A stretch of DNA of 15,409 nucleotides from Methanobacteriota archaeon (GTDB taxonomy: Archaea > Thermoplasmatota > DTKX01 > GCA-020343715): positions 1 to 15,409 of the forward strand of contig JAUVRF010000008.1 in the NCBI GenBank assembly GCA_030597775.1, given 5' to 3'. Under the pieces are notes generated by a model. It searched no databases and was not told the origin of the DNA. It saw nothing but the letters and a program-made list of their open reading frames with translations. Below are positions 7,448 to 15,186 of this stretch, piece by piece. The first letter of the stretch is position 1. Every line of letters starts with the position of its first letter. A program made the translations under genes and the position numbers.

Positions 7448-9190
7448 ATGGAAGGTACTGGAGAGGTACATCGCGTCTCAGGACCGGTGGTGACCGCCAC
7501 GGGCATCACGCCCAAGATGTACGACGTCGTCTTCGTGGGCGACGAGGGCCTCATGGGCGAGGTCATCGAGCTCCACGGGAGCAAGTCGGTCATCCAGGTG
7601 TACGAGGACACCTCGGGCGTTCGCCCTGGCGAGAAGGTCGTGGACACCGCGGCCCCCCTGGTGGCCGAGCTGGGCCCTGGACTGATAAGGAGCATATACG
7701 ACGGGATCCAGAGACCGCTGCCCGTTCTGGCCGAGCGTGCTGGAGACTACATCACCCGTGGTCTCACAGCCCCTGGCCTGGACCGGTCCAAGAGCTGGGA
7801 GTTCCAGCCCACGGTCAAGGCAGGCGACAAGCTGGTTCCCGGGAGCATAATCGGCACCGTGGAGGAATCGGAGTCCATCACCCACAAGGTCCTGCTACCG
7901 CCTACCGTTGGCGGCGAGATCCAGGAACTGCGGGGGGGCAGCTACCAGGTGGAGGACACCATCGGCACGCTGACCGACGGGACCAAGGTCCAACTCATGC
8001 ACAAGTGGCCCGTGCGGATATCCCGGCCCTACCAGGAGAAGTTGATGCCGGACATCCCCATGCTCACCGGCCAGCGCATCCTGGACGGACTGTTCCCCGT
8101 GGCCAAGGGCGGCACCGCGGCCATCCCGGGCCCCTTCGGGTCGGGAAAGACCGTGACCCAGCACCAGCTGGCCAAGTGGTCCGATGCCCAGGTGGTGACG
8201 TACATCGGTTGCGGGGAGCGGGGCAACGAGATGACGGAGGTGCTCAAGGAGTTCCCCAAGCTGGAGGACCCGACCACCGGCAACCCGTTGATGGCGCGGA
8301 CCGTGCTCATCGCCAACACCTCCAACATGCCCGTGGCCGCGAGGGAGGCCTCGGTGTACACCGGCATCACCATCGCCGAGTACTACCGCGACATGGGCTA
8401 CTCCGTCAGCCTCATGGCAGATTCCACCTCACGGTGGGCAGAGGCGATGCGTGAGATCTCCTCCCGTCTCGAGGAGATGCCTGGCGAGGAGGGTTACCCC
8501 GCCTACCTGGCAGGCAAGCTGGCCGCGTTCTACGAGCGGTCCGGTCGCGTCACGACCCTGGGAGGCGACGAGGGTTCCGTCACCGTCGTCGGCGCCGTGT
8601 CGCCGCCAGGCGGTGACTTCTCGGAGCCCGTCACCCAGAACACGCTGCGCATCGTGAAGGTGTTCTGGGCCCTGGACGCCAAGCTGGCCAACCGCCGTCA
8701 CTTCCCCGCCATCAACTGGCTCACCTCGTACTCGCTCTACGGCAACACCCTGGACCCCTGGTTCAACGAGAACGTGGGGCCCGAGTTCGTGCAACTGCGC
8801 GCCTGGCTCATGAACATCCTCCAGAGGGAGGACGAGCTGCAGGAGATCGTGCAACTCGTCGGTTCGGACGCGTTGCCCGAGGACCAGCAGCTATTGCTCG
8901 AGGTCGCCCGCCTCATCCGCGAGTACTTCCTGCAGCAGAACGCGTTCCACGAGGTGGACACGTACTGCTCCATGGAAAAGCAGCTCAAGATGATGCAGGC
9001 CATCCGCAGGTTCAACGACATGGCCTTCAGGGCCCTCAAGGAGCGGGTCCCGTTGCAGGATATCATCTCCGTGACCTCCAAGGACGAGCTGACAAAGACC
9101 AAGTTCGAGGCGGACTTCGACGGAGAGCTCCAGAAGGTATACGACCTGATGGACAAGGAGTTCGAGGACCTCATAGGAGGTGGTGCCTGA
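7448..9190 (+). CDS. atpA: A-type ATP synthase subunit A (catalytic)
   Basis: This is the catalytic subunit, which makes or hydrolyses ATP at the A-B interface. Its 580 residues are typical. The N-terminal beta-barrel (GEVHRVSGPVVTATG) is followed by the A-type non-homologous bulge domain at roughly residues 115-185. The P-loop GPFGSGKT covers residues 228-235, with Lys234 and Thr235 binding phosphate and Mg. GERGNE at 256-261 supplies the catalytic Glu257. LMADSTSRWAEAMREIS and the EEMPGEEGYPAYL motif are also intact. The P-loop is continuous, so there is no intein of the kind known at this site in Thermoplasma. A modest AAGGT lies nine bases before ATG 7448. The stop overlaps the B-subunit start by one base (TGATG), coupling A and B translation. 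Confidence 0.98.
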   Translation: MEGTGEVHRVSGPVVTATGITPKMYDVVFVGDEGLMGEVIELHGSKSVIQVYEDTSGVRPGEKVVDTAAPLVAELGPGLIRSIYDGIQRPLPVLAERAGDYITRGLTAPGLDRSKSWEFQPTVKAGDKLVPGSIIGTVEESESITHKVLLPPTVGGEIQELRGGSYQVEDTIGTLTDGTKVQLMHKWPVRISRPYQEKLMPDIPMLTGQRILDGLFPVAKGGTAAIPGPFGSGKTVTQHQLAKWSDAQVVTYIGCGERGNEMTEVLKEFPKLEDPTTGNPLMARTVLIANTSNMPVAAREASVYTGITIAEYYRDMGYSVSLMADSTSRWAEAMREISSRLEEMPGEEGYPAYLAGKLAAFYERSGRVTTLGGDEGSVTVVGAVSPPGGDFSEPVTQNTLRIVKVFWALDAKLANRRHFPAINWLTSYSLYGNTLDPWFNENVGPEFVQLRAWLMNILQREDELQEIVQLVGSDALPEDQQLLLEVARLIREYFLQQNAFHEVDTYCSMEKQLKMMQAIRRFNDMAFRALKERVPLQDIISVTSKDELTKTKFEADFDGELQKVYDLMDKEFEDLIGGGA

Positions 9191-10611
9191 TGACCAAGGA
9201 GTACTACACCATCACCGACATCGCGGGCCCCCTGGTCTTCGTCGAGAAGACGGAGCCCGTGGGCTACGGCGAGCTGGTGCACATCCAGCTGCCAGACGGC
9301 AGCACGAAGCGGGCCCAGGTGCTGGACACCTCCAAGGACCTGGTCGTGGTCCAGGTGTTCGAGGGCACCGCCGCCATCAACCGGGCCAGCGGGGTCAAGT
9401 TCCTGGGAGAGACCATCAAGCTGCCCGTGAGCCGCGAGATGCTGGGACGCATCCTGTCCGGCGGCGGAGAGCCTCTGGACGGAGGACCTCCCATCGTGCC
9501 CGAGAAGCGCCTCGACATCATCGGCGCGGCCATCAACCCCTACATGCGAGAGTCGCCCCGGGAGTTCATCCAGACCGGCATCTCCACCATAGATGTCATG
9601 AACACCCTGGTCCGTGGCCAGAAGTTGCCCATCTTCTCAGCGTCCGGCCTGCCCCACAACGACATCGCCCTCCAGATCGCACGCCAGGCTCGAGTGCTCA
9701 GCGGCGAGGAGGAGTTCGCCGTCGTCTTCGCGGGCATGGGCATCACCTCCGAGGAGGCCCAGCAGTTCATGCGGGACTTCGAGCGCACCGGCGCGCTGCG
9801 CCGAGCCGTCGTCTTCCTCAACCTGGCCGACGACCCCGCTATCGAGCGACTGCTCACCCCGAAGATGGCCCTGACCGCCGCCGAGTACCTGGCGTTCGAA
9901 CACGGATACCATGTGCTGGTCATCCTGACGGACATGACCAACTACTGCGAGGCCCTGCGCCAGATCGGCGCCGCCCGAGAGGAGGTTCCTGGCCGTCGTG
10001 GCTACCCCGGATACATGTACACCGACCTGGCCATGAACTACGAGCGGGCCGGCCTCATCGAGGGCAAGAAGGGTTCCGTGACCCAGTTCCCCATCCTGAC
10101 CATGCCCGGTGACGACATCACCCACCCCATCCCCGACCTCACGGGATACATCACCGAGGGGCAGATAGTGATCTCCCGCGAGCTGCACCGCAAGGGCATA
10201 TACCCGCCCATCAACGTGCTTCCCTCGCTGTCGCGGCTGATGAACGCGGGAAGAGGACCCGGTCACACCAGGGAGGACCACAAGGCGGTATCGGACCAGC
10301 TGTACGCCGGATACGCCGAGGGACGTGACCTGCGCGGCCTGGTGGCCATCGTGGGTCGTGAGGCCCTGTCGGACAGGGACCGTCATTTCCTGGACTTCGC
10401 CGACGAGTTCGAGGAGAAGTTCGTGCAGCAGGGTCGCGAGGAGGACCGTAGCATCGAGGACGCCCTGGAGATCGGCTGGCAGCTGTTGGCGTCCCTGCCC
10501 GAGGGACAGCTGACCCGGATCGATCGCAAGACCATCGAGAAGTACCACCCCGCCTACCGGGACGGGAAGCCCGAGGAGAAGCCCGCAGGCGAGGGCGAGG
10601 GGGGCGACTAG
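9190..10611 (+). CDS. atpB: A-type ATP synthase subunit B (non-catalytic, regulatory)
   Basis: Subunit B alternates with A in the hexameric head and completes the nucleotide sites without full catalytic residues. Its 473 residues match the family. The N-terminal barrel starts YYTITDIAGPLVFVEK. In place of a P-loop it has PIFSASGLPHNDIALQIARQ (about residues 149-168), the normal non-catalytic form. Other family landmarks are GRRGYPGYMYTDLAMNYERA and ILTMPGDDITHPIPDLTGYI. GGAGGTGG at 9176-9183 precedes the ATG, which shares one base with the stop of atpA. The C-terminal tail is Glu/Gly-rich and of low complexity, and is probably disordered. Confidence 0.97.
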   Translation: MTKEYYTITDIAGPLVFVEKTEPVGYGELVHIQLPDGSTKRAQVLDTSKDLVVVQVFEGTAAINRASGVKFLGETIKLPVSREMLGRILSGGGEPLDGGPPIVPEKRLDIIGAAINPYMRESPREFIQTGISTIDVMNTLVRGQKLPIFSASGLPHNDIALQIARQARVLSGEEEFAVVFAGMGITSEEAQQFMRDFERTGALRRAVVFLNLADDPAIERLLTPKMALTAAEYLAFEHGYHVLVILTDMTNYCEALRQIGAAREEVPGRRGYPGYMYTDLAMNYERAGLIEGKKGSVTQFPILTMPGDDITHPIPDLTGYITEGQIVISRELHRKGIYPPINVLPSLSRLMNAGRGPGHTREDHKAVSDQLYAGYAEGRDLRGLVAIVGREALSDRDRHFLDFADEFEEKFVQQGREEDRSIEDALEIGWQLLASLPEGQLTRIDRKTIEKYHPAYRDGKPEEKPAGEGEGGD

Positions 10612-10614
10612 GCC

Positions 10615-11280
10615 TTGGCCTACGAGGGCAAACCCACACGGTCGGAACTCATCGACATCAAGCGCAAGATCAAGCTCAGCGAGACCGGTCACAAGCTCCT
10701 CAAGATGAAGCGCGACGGCCTCATCTTGGAGTTCTTCGAGATCCTGGCCAAGGCCCGTGACATCCGGAGCATCCTGACGGCGGAGTACCGCGTGGCCCGA
10801 CGCAACCTTACCATCGCCGAGGGCGTGGAGGGCGTGATCGCCATCAAGGCAGCCGCATTCGCCCCCAAGGACCACCCCTACGTTCACATCCGTCCCAGGA
10901 ACGTGATGGGCGTCGTGGTGCCCCAGGTCGAGAGCCGTGCCGTCAAGAAGAAGATCACCGAGCGTGGCTACGGCATCATCGGGTCCCGCAGCGCCATCGA
11001 CGACGCCGTCTCCGCCTACGAGGTGCTGGTGGAGGACATCGTGGTCGCAGCGGAGATCGAGACCACCATCCGCAAGTTGCTGGTGGACATCGAGAAGACC
11101 AAGCGGCGCGTCAACGCCCTGGAGTTCAAGGTCATCCCCGACCTCACGGAGGCAGCCGCCTTCATCACCTTCCGCCTGGAGGAGATGGAGAGGGAGAACA
11201 CCTTCCGCCTCAAGATGATAAAGCAGAAGAGCCAGAAGGAGGCGCTGGCCAAGGCCCGTGCCGCCGAGGCGGCGGATTGA
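10615..11280 (+). CDS. atpD: A-type ATP synthase subunit D (central rotor shaft)
   Basis: Subunit D is the rotating shaft inside the A3B3 head. The 221-residue protein has the family N-terminal signature KPTRSELIDIKRKIKLSETG followed by HKLLKMKRDGL. N- and C-terminal helices form a coiled-coil pair, with a middle globular segment near residues 60-135. TTG 10615 is the only start that keeps the full signature. It lies three bases after the B-subunit stop with a G-rich GAGGGG stretch upstream, and re-initiation after atpB is likely. It is the last gene of the cluster. The next gene downstream has its own promoter, and no subunit G gene is visible. Confidence 0.96.
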   Translation: MAYEGKPTRSELIDIKRKIKLSETGHKLLKMKRDGLILEFFEILAKARDIRSILTAEYRVARRNLTIAEGVEGVIAIKAAAFAPKDHPYVHIRPRNVMGVVVPQVESRAVKKKITERGYGIIGSRSAIDDAVSAYEVLVEDIVVAAEIETTIRKLLVDIEKTKRRVNALEFKVIPDLTEAAAFITFRLEEMERENTFRLKMIKQKSQKEALAKARAAEAAD

Positions 11281-11325
11281 TGACGACATAATCCGATGGT
11301 CGCCCGCCTTCGAACGTGACGTCGG

Positions 11326-11339
11326 GTCGATTGTTCGAC
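11326..11339 (+). repeat. Small dyad upstream of the beta-propeller gene's TATA box
   Basis: GTCGA and TCGAC form 5-bp arms around TTGT. A second, wider pair, TCGAAC at 11310-11315 and GTTCGA at 11333-11338, overlaps it. The dyad ends about 15 bases before the TATA box, where archaeal activators often bind. The short arms make chance plausible. Confidence 0.3.
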
Positions 11340-11348
11340 ACCTGTTCT

Positions 11349-11365
11349 ATAAACTATATAAATGG
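11349..11365 (+). promoter_or_regulatory. Archaeal promoter (BRE/TATA) of the beta-propeller gene
   Basis: ATAAACTATATAAATGG contains TATATAAAT at 11355-11363, the best TATA box in the window, with ATAAAC in the BRE position. Predicted start is near 11385. The sequence is 14 of 17 identical to the element at 15170-15186. Because this promoter lies inside the upstream extension of the reading frame, the gene must start downstream of it. Confidence 0.75.
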
Positions 11366-11390
11366 TCCAGAGCTAGAAAGTCACCAACAT

Positions 11391-11436
11391 TACGGTCCTC
11401 CAGTGGGGGCCGTAGCTGACAAGCTAGCCATGGCTA
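11391..11436 (+). promoter_or_regulatory. Folded 5' leader of the beta-propeller gene
   Basis: Three dyads lie back to back just after the predicted transcription start. TACGGTCCTC and GGGGGCCGTA (11391-11400, 11405-11414) form a 10-bp stem with two G-U pairs and a CAGU loop. TAGCT and AGCTA (11413-11417, 11422-11426) form a 5-bp hairpin with a GACA loop. TAGCCATGGCTA (11425-11436) is a perfect 12-bp palindrome. The elements overlap slightly, so alternative folds are possible. No known riboswitch class is recognised. Confidence 0.45.
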
Positions 11437-11456
11437 TGTCGAGGGAGACATGGGTT

Positions 11457-14400
11457 ATGTCAAGAAGGATACTCGCAATCGCACTCGTGTGCCTGTTATC
11501 GGTGGTAGTCGCTTTCTGTTCCATTCAGGCCTACCTCGTATGGGATGGATCCCAGGATGGGAGAGTGCCCGCCTCCTTCGAGGAGGGGCCCTATCACTTC
11601 ATCTACCCAACGGACTCGGACCCGTTGCCCGAGCAGACCTGGGAGCCCCAGGGACCATACCAGGCTCCGCCAAGGAAGGAGACTGAGATCAAGTGGACGG
11701 TAGTGCAGGAGGGTCCAGGAGAGCCATGGCATGTGGTTCCCGCATGGACTAAAGAGTCGGAAATACCGACAGAGGCACCCGTCGTTCCCGAGAAGCCCGT
11801 CGAGGATCCAACCGAGGGGACGCCCTCCCCCGAGCCACAACCCGAGGCGGTTCTGGAGGTCCCCGACGAGGTTCCCGAGGAGCCCTCGATTCCAACACTG
11901 CCCGAGGTGGAATGGGAACCCATGTCGTGGGACGAGACCCAGTCAGGTCCCGGTCTCACGCCCTCGACGGCCGGCCTTGCGACCCTTGCCGAGCTGGAGG
12001 GCAAGCAGGATTTCTCCAAGTCGTTCACTGCCTATTCTCCCCGGAGCTACTACGGTTACTATGGCTGGGGTCAGGGCCAGGGTCAGGGCCAGGGCCAGAC
12101 CGAAGGTGACACGGCTCCGGGCGGCATCGGGTCCGGGGAGAACGATCAGGCCCTACCAAGGGATGTGGAGGAGTCTGACATTGTGAACCTCCAAGGCGAC
12201 ATCCTCTATATCCTCAATGCCTATCGCGGCCTCATCATCGTCGACGTCAAGGACCCGAGTAGGCCCGAGGTCCTCTCTATGGTCCCAGTGATAGGCACGC
12301 CTATCGACATGTACGTTGTGGACCATTTGGTCTATATGTTGGTCAAGACGGATTACGGGTTCTGGTACTCGACCACCTTCGGGCAGGCACAGGTGGTGGT
12401 GGACATCTATCTACCATACCAGATCGGCAGTAAGCTGGTGGTAGTGGACGCCCTTGACCCCAATGACCCGAAGATGCTGCTTGACCTACCTATTGAAGGG
12501 TTCGTGAGTGACAGTCGTAGGGTGGGACAGGTCCTCTACATCGTTTCGAGCACCTATGGTTGGTACAACCAGTACCTGGGTACAGACTACGTGGACCTGA
12601 CCTACGTGGTCTCCATCAATATGATGGACCCTAGGAACACGTGCATGATAGACTACAATGTCTTCTCTGGGGTATCCTACGTCATTCACGCGAGCACCGA
12701 ATTCCTGTTCGTGTCCGAGTGGTCGAGCATGTCCAGTCAGGAGAGCAGCACCTGGCGGAACGGGTTGACGAGCATTATCATGGTAGACATCTCGGACCCC
12801 TTGGGCAGCATGTGGTTCATGGACGAGTTCAGCTTCGAGGGAAGGGTCTTGGACAAGTACCAGATGGACCAGTTCGGGGACACCTTCAGGGTCGTCACCC
12901 AGACCAGTGCACCCTGGGGTTCCTCGCTCCTCACCTTCGACATCTCCACACCTGACGATGTGCAGCCACTGGGTAGCCTGGAGATAGACGATAGTGGGCA
13001 GCTCATGGCCACTCGATTCGCGGGGGAGCGGGCGTACACTATCCACCTTCCGAGGGCCATCGACCCCCTGGACGTCATCGATCTGTCCGATCCATCGAAC
13101 CCCGTGCTCTGCGATGTGTTCGAGATGCCCGGATGGGTAACCCACATGGAGGTCCGTGGCATGAAGATCATCGCCATCGGTGTGGATGATTCCGGAGACG
13201 AGAGGAACGTGGCCGTGTCCCTCTTCGATGTCAGCGATCCATGGAATGCGGTGATGGAGGACCGGGTGAGGGTCGGGCTCTCCTACGCCACGTCCGAGGC
13301 CATCACGGAGCCCAAGGCCCTGACCGTCCTCGACGAGCAGGGCTTGATCCTGGTGCCATTTTCGACCTACGAATGGGATTCCTCAAATGGATATCGATCC
13401 TTCTCGGGCGTCCAGATAGTTAGCTTCGACCTCGAGGAGGGGGACCTGAGCTTGCGGGGTCACTACGAACAGGCGACCCAGGTGCTCAGGACCCGAGCTA
13501 TCGACAACCACGTGCTGTCCACCTCCAACGACCACCTCGTGGTAGCGCACATAACCGACCCTGACGAACCCCTTGTCATCACCGAGTTGGAACTCTCCCC
13601 CAATGTGATAGATTACCACAAGGTCATCGGGCGGTACGCAGAGGTGACCATGGTGGCCCATACATCGTACTATCGATACGACTCGGTCGATCTCTTACTT
13701 CGCGTGTTCTCCGACACCGCATCTGAGATCGAGACTCCGCTGTGGGAGGTGGAGATCGGGCAATGTCCGGATGCCTGGCTGTGGGATGGACGTTACATCC
13801 ATGTGTTCAACGAGGAAAAGATGCAGATCCTACATGGATTGTCTATCGAAGCTGGATGCTATCGCATCCTGAGATTGACAACCTACGACCTCCTAGGTGA
13901 TGGCGAGGGACCCATATCCAAGAGGATTGTGAAGATCCGTGATTGGAACGAGACCCCCTTCACGCCTGTTGGGTGGTACGAGTCCATTTCCTCGTCATCA
14001 TATTACTACGATTACTATCAGTACTATCCGTCCTACAACATGATATCCGAGGCCAGCAATCCCGTCTTGTTGGATGGGGGGTACATAGCGATATACGTCC
14101 AGGATGAGCTGCTCATCGTTGGAGTGGGCGAGTACCGATCGACCCTTCCCGTGTGGTCCACGGACATCGAATGCGAGGGATTCCTCGGGCTCCTTGCTGC
14201 AGGGAGCGGCCTCTACATCCTTTCCCGGGAATACGTTAAGACCTACTATGCAGGCAGCGCATACCGGTGGACGTACCAGTATGAGGCCTCCTGCGTTCGG
14301 TACGAGTGCTTCGGAGGAACCTATCTGGGAGAGCCCGTCCAGATCCCTGGCCTTCCCTTGGGATGTTCCGATGACGGCAATTGGATGTACACGGTCGCCT

Positions 14401-14873
14401 CGTGGTACGGAGGAGAGGACATCGGTTGGTACTCCACCTTCAACGTCGTTTCCATCGTGGACGGAGTGGCCACCTTGGCTTGGGCCGTTGACATTTCGGA
14501 TAGGGAGGTCCGGGTCGACGGCGACACCGCGATCCTATCTGAGGTCAAATACGAGGATATCGAGGACGAGAATGGAAACGTACACACCATAGCTGCAACC
14601 CTCCTCTACGTCGTCGACCTACCCTCCTTCAATCTGAGATGGGCCACCACGGTGGACGGAGGTATCAACCTCCTCTTCGTGGGCGAGGACCTGGCATTGG
14701 TGAGAAGAGAGATGATGGGTGGTGTTCTCCTGATCGATTACAGAGAGGGGTCTGACGTCCAACACTACTGGGTGCACTTGAGCACCACTGTGTACTCCGT
14801 GGAGAGGCACAAGGACCACGTGTACGTGGCCATGGGCAAGTACGGAAGCCTCGCAATAGACCTGGACCGTTGA
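11457..14873 (+). CDS. Large exported beta-propeller protein (LVIVD-like repeats)
   Basis: A 1138-residue surface protein. The N terminus MSRRILAIALVCLL and the following hydrophobic residues form a signal peptide or membrane anchor to about residue 28. Residues about 35-165 are a Pro/Glu-rich linker. A Gly-Gln repeat lies at about 205-214 after a Tyr-rich stretch (SYYGYYGWG). From about residue 240 the chain is rich in beta strands with recurring VxDxxDPxxP motifs, for example DVKDPSRP near 263, DALDPNDP near 331, DLSDPSNP near 542 and DVSDPWN near 590, ending YGSLAIDLDR. This fits the archaeal secreted beta-propeller family with LVIVD-type blades. It is longer than I would expect for a single propeller. 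A second Tyr-rich run (YYYDYYQYYPSY) sits near residues 850-861. No C-terminal membrane helix is seen. ATG 11457 has GAGGGAG nine bases upstream; ATG 11430 and 11436 lack one. Codon use is less GC-rich than in the ATP synthase genes. Its ligand is unknown. Confidence 0.82.
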   Translation: MSRRILAIALVCLLSVVVAFCSIQAYLVWDGSQDGRVPASFEEGPYHFIYPTDSDPLPEQTWEPQGPYQAPPRKETEIKWTVVQEGPGEPWHVVPAWTKESEIPTEAPVVPEKPVEDPTEGTPSPEPQPEAVLEVPDEVPEEPSIPTLPEVEWEPMSWDETQSGPGLTPSTAGLATLAELEGKQDFSKSFTAYSPRSYYGYYGWGQGQGQGQGQTEGDTAPGGIGSGENDQALPRDVEESDIVNLQGDILYILNAYRGLIIVDVKDPSRPEVLSMVPVIGTPIDMYVVDHLVYMLVKTDYGFWYSTTFGQAQVVVDIYLPYQIGSKLVVVDALDPNDPKMLLDLPIEGFVSDSRRVGQVLYIVSSTYGWYNQYLGTDYVDLTYVVSINMMDPRNTCMIDYNVFSGVSYVIHASTEFLFVSEWSSMSSQESSTWRNGLTSIIMVDISDPLGSMWFMDEFSFEGRVLDKYQMDQFGDTFRVVTQTSAPWGSSLLTFDISTPDDVQPLGSLEIDDSGQLMATRFAGERAYTIHLPRAIDPLDVIDLSDPSNPVLCDVFEMPGWVTHMEVRGMKIIAIGVDDSGDERNVAVSLFDVSDPWNAVMEDRVRVGLSYATSEAITEPKALTVLDEQGLILVPFSTYEWDSSNGYRSFSGVQIVSFDLEEGDLSLRGHYEQATQVLRTRAIDNHVLSTSNDHLVVAHITDPDEPLVITELELSPNVIDYHKVIGRYAEVTMVAHTSYYRYDSVDLLLRVFSDTASEIETPLWEVEIGQCPDAWLWDGRYIHVFNEEKMQILHGLSIEAGCYRILRLTTYDLLGDGEGPISKRIVKIRDWNETPFTPVGWYESISSSSYYYDYYQYYPSYNMISEASNPVLLDGGYIAIYVQDELLIVGVGEYRSTLPVWSTDIECEGFLGLLAAGSGLYILSREYVKTYYAGSAYRWTYQYEASCVRYECFGGTYLGEPVQIPGLPLGCSDDGNWMYTVASWYGGEDIGWYSTFNVVSIVDGVATLAWAVDISDREVRVDGDTAILSEVKYEDIEDENGNVHTIAATLLYVVDLPSFNLRWATTVDGGINLLFVGEDLALVRREMMGGVLLIDYREGSDVQHYWVHLSTTVYSVERHKDHVYVAMGKYGSLAIDLDR
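12069..12098 (+). repeat. In-frame tandem repeat encoding Gly-Gln
   Basis: The 12-mer GGTCAGGGCCAG occurs twice in tandem, followed by a half unit GGCCAG. It encodes five Gly-Gln pairs in the linker before the beta-propeller. Such a repeat may vary in copy number by slippage. Confidence 0.85.
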
Positions 14874-14879
14874 GCCACC

Positions 14880-14891
14880 CCGGTGCACCGG
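14880..14891 (+). repeat. Perfect 12-bp palindrome after the beta-propeller gene
   Basis: CCGGTGCACCGG is fully self-complementary and lies six bases after the stop codon. It is followed by AAACCCTAA, not a T-run, so a classic terminator is not indicated. It lies just upstream of a possible TATA element for the next small gene and could be a regulator site. Confidence 0.5.
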
Positions 14892-14896
14892 AAACC

Positions 14897-14905
14897 CTAA
14901 TAAAC
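14897..14905 (+). promoter_or_regulatory. Possible TATA element of the small acidic membrane gene
   Basis: CTAATAAAC is the only AT-rich block between the two genes. Transcription would start about 25 bases on, near 14926, which coincides with the GTG at 14927. A leaderless transcript is therefore plausible. The match to a TATA consensus is only fair. Confidence 0.35.
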
Positions 14906-14926
14906 AGCCTTGGCCATCCAAGCCGC

Positions 14927-15142
14927 GTGCCCTGGTACGATGACGAGGAGGAAGAAGAGGAGGACGAGGAAGAGGACGAGGAAGAGCACTTCCTCGACAG
15001 ACTGATCACAAAAAGGCTCGGTGGACAGCAGGAGGCCCGTCTCAAGCTCCTCCGCTGGTTCTGGCTCATCGGGCTCCTCATGATGATGGGTGGCTACGTC
15101 ATCATGATCCTCATGCTAGTGGGACGCAATCCCTTCGAGTGA
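14927..15142 (+). CDS. Small acidic single-helix membrane protein, unknown function
   Basis: This protein of about 71 residues is not recognised. After VPWY comes a run of about 16 Asp/Glu residues, then a short basic helix (FLDRLITKRL), then one membrane segment near residues 44-64 containing WFWLIGLLMMMGG, ending VGRNPFE. The acidic stretch next to a basic patch and a C-terminal helix suggests a tail-anchored-like protein, with the acidic part probably in the cytoplasm by the positive-inside rule. GTG 14927 is chosen because it sits at the predicted start of a leaderless transcript. The in-frame TTG 14870 overlaps the previous stop codon, would add 19 residues and has no ribosome site. Composition (aspartate/glutamate codons then hydrophobic codons) and the clean stop support a real gene. 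Confidence 0.65.
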   Translation: MPWYDDEEEEEEDEEEDEEEHFLDRLITKRLGGQQEARLKLLRWFWLIGLLMMMGGYVIMILMLVGRNPFE

Positions 15143-15144
15143 CG

Positions 15145-15173
15145 CCACCATAAGGTTCGAAGGACCGCCATAA
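15145..15173 (+). repeat. Direct repeat two helical turns apart, upstream of a TATA box
   Basis: CCACCATAA at 15145-15153 and CCGCCATAA at 15165-15173 match at 8 of 9 positions and are exactly 20 bases apart, on the same face of the helix. Between them lies GTTCGAAGG, whose reverse complement CCTTCGAAC occurs at 11307-11315 upstream of the beta-propeller promoter. This could be a regulator site; it overlaps the start of the next promoter motif. Confidence 0.35.
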
Positions 15174-15186
15174 ACTTCTTAAATGG
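15170..15186 (+). promoter_or_regulatory. Candidate archaeal promoter, distal, of the last gene
   Basis: ATAAACTTCTTAAATGG resembles the elements at 11349-11365 and 2705-2722, with CTTAAAT as the TATA part. Start is predicted near 15207, leaving a leader of about 125 bases before the ATG at 15332. It may serve that gene or a short untranslated RNA; no reading frame follows directly. Confidence 0.5.

Noticed and set aside
8123..8152. Possible intein insertion point at the A-subunit P-loop
   Set aside because: The P-loop GPFGSGKT is continuous and the protein has normal length, so no intein is present.
11310..11340. TCGAAC and GTTCGA near 11333 resembling the T-arm of a tRNA
   Set aside because: There is no acceptor stem, anticodon arm or proper T-stem around it, and a TATA box follows within 20 bases.
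11316..11456. Upstream GTG start at 11316 for the beta-propeller gene
   Set aside because: The extension contains the TATA box and the leader dyads, so it cannot be in the transcript made from this promoter. ATG 11457 also has a ribosome site and begins directly with the signal sequence.
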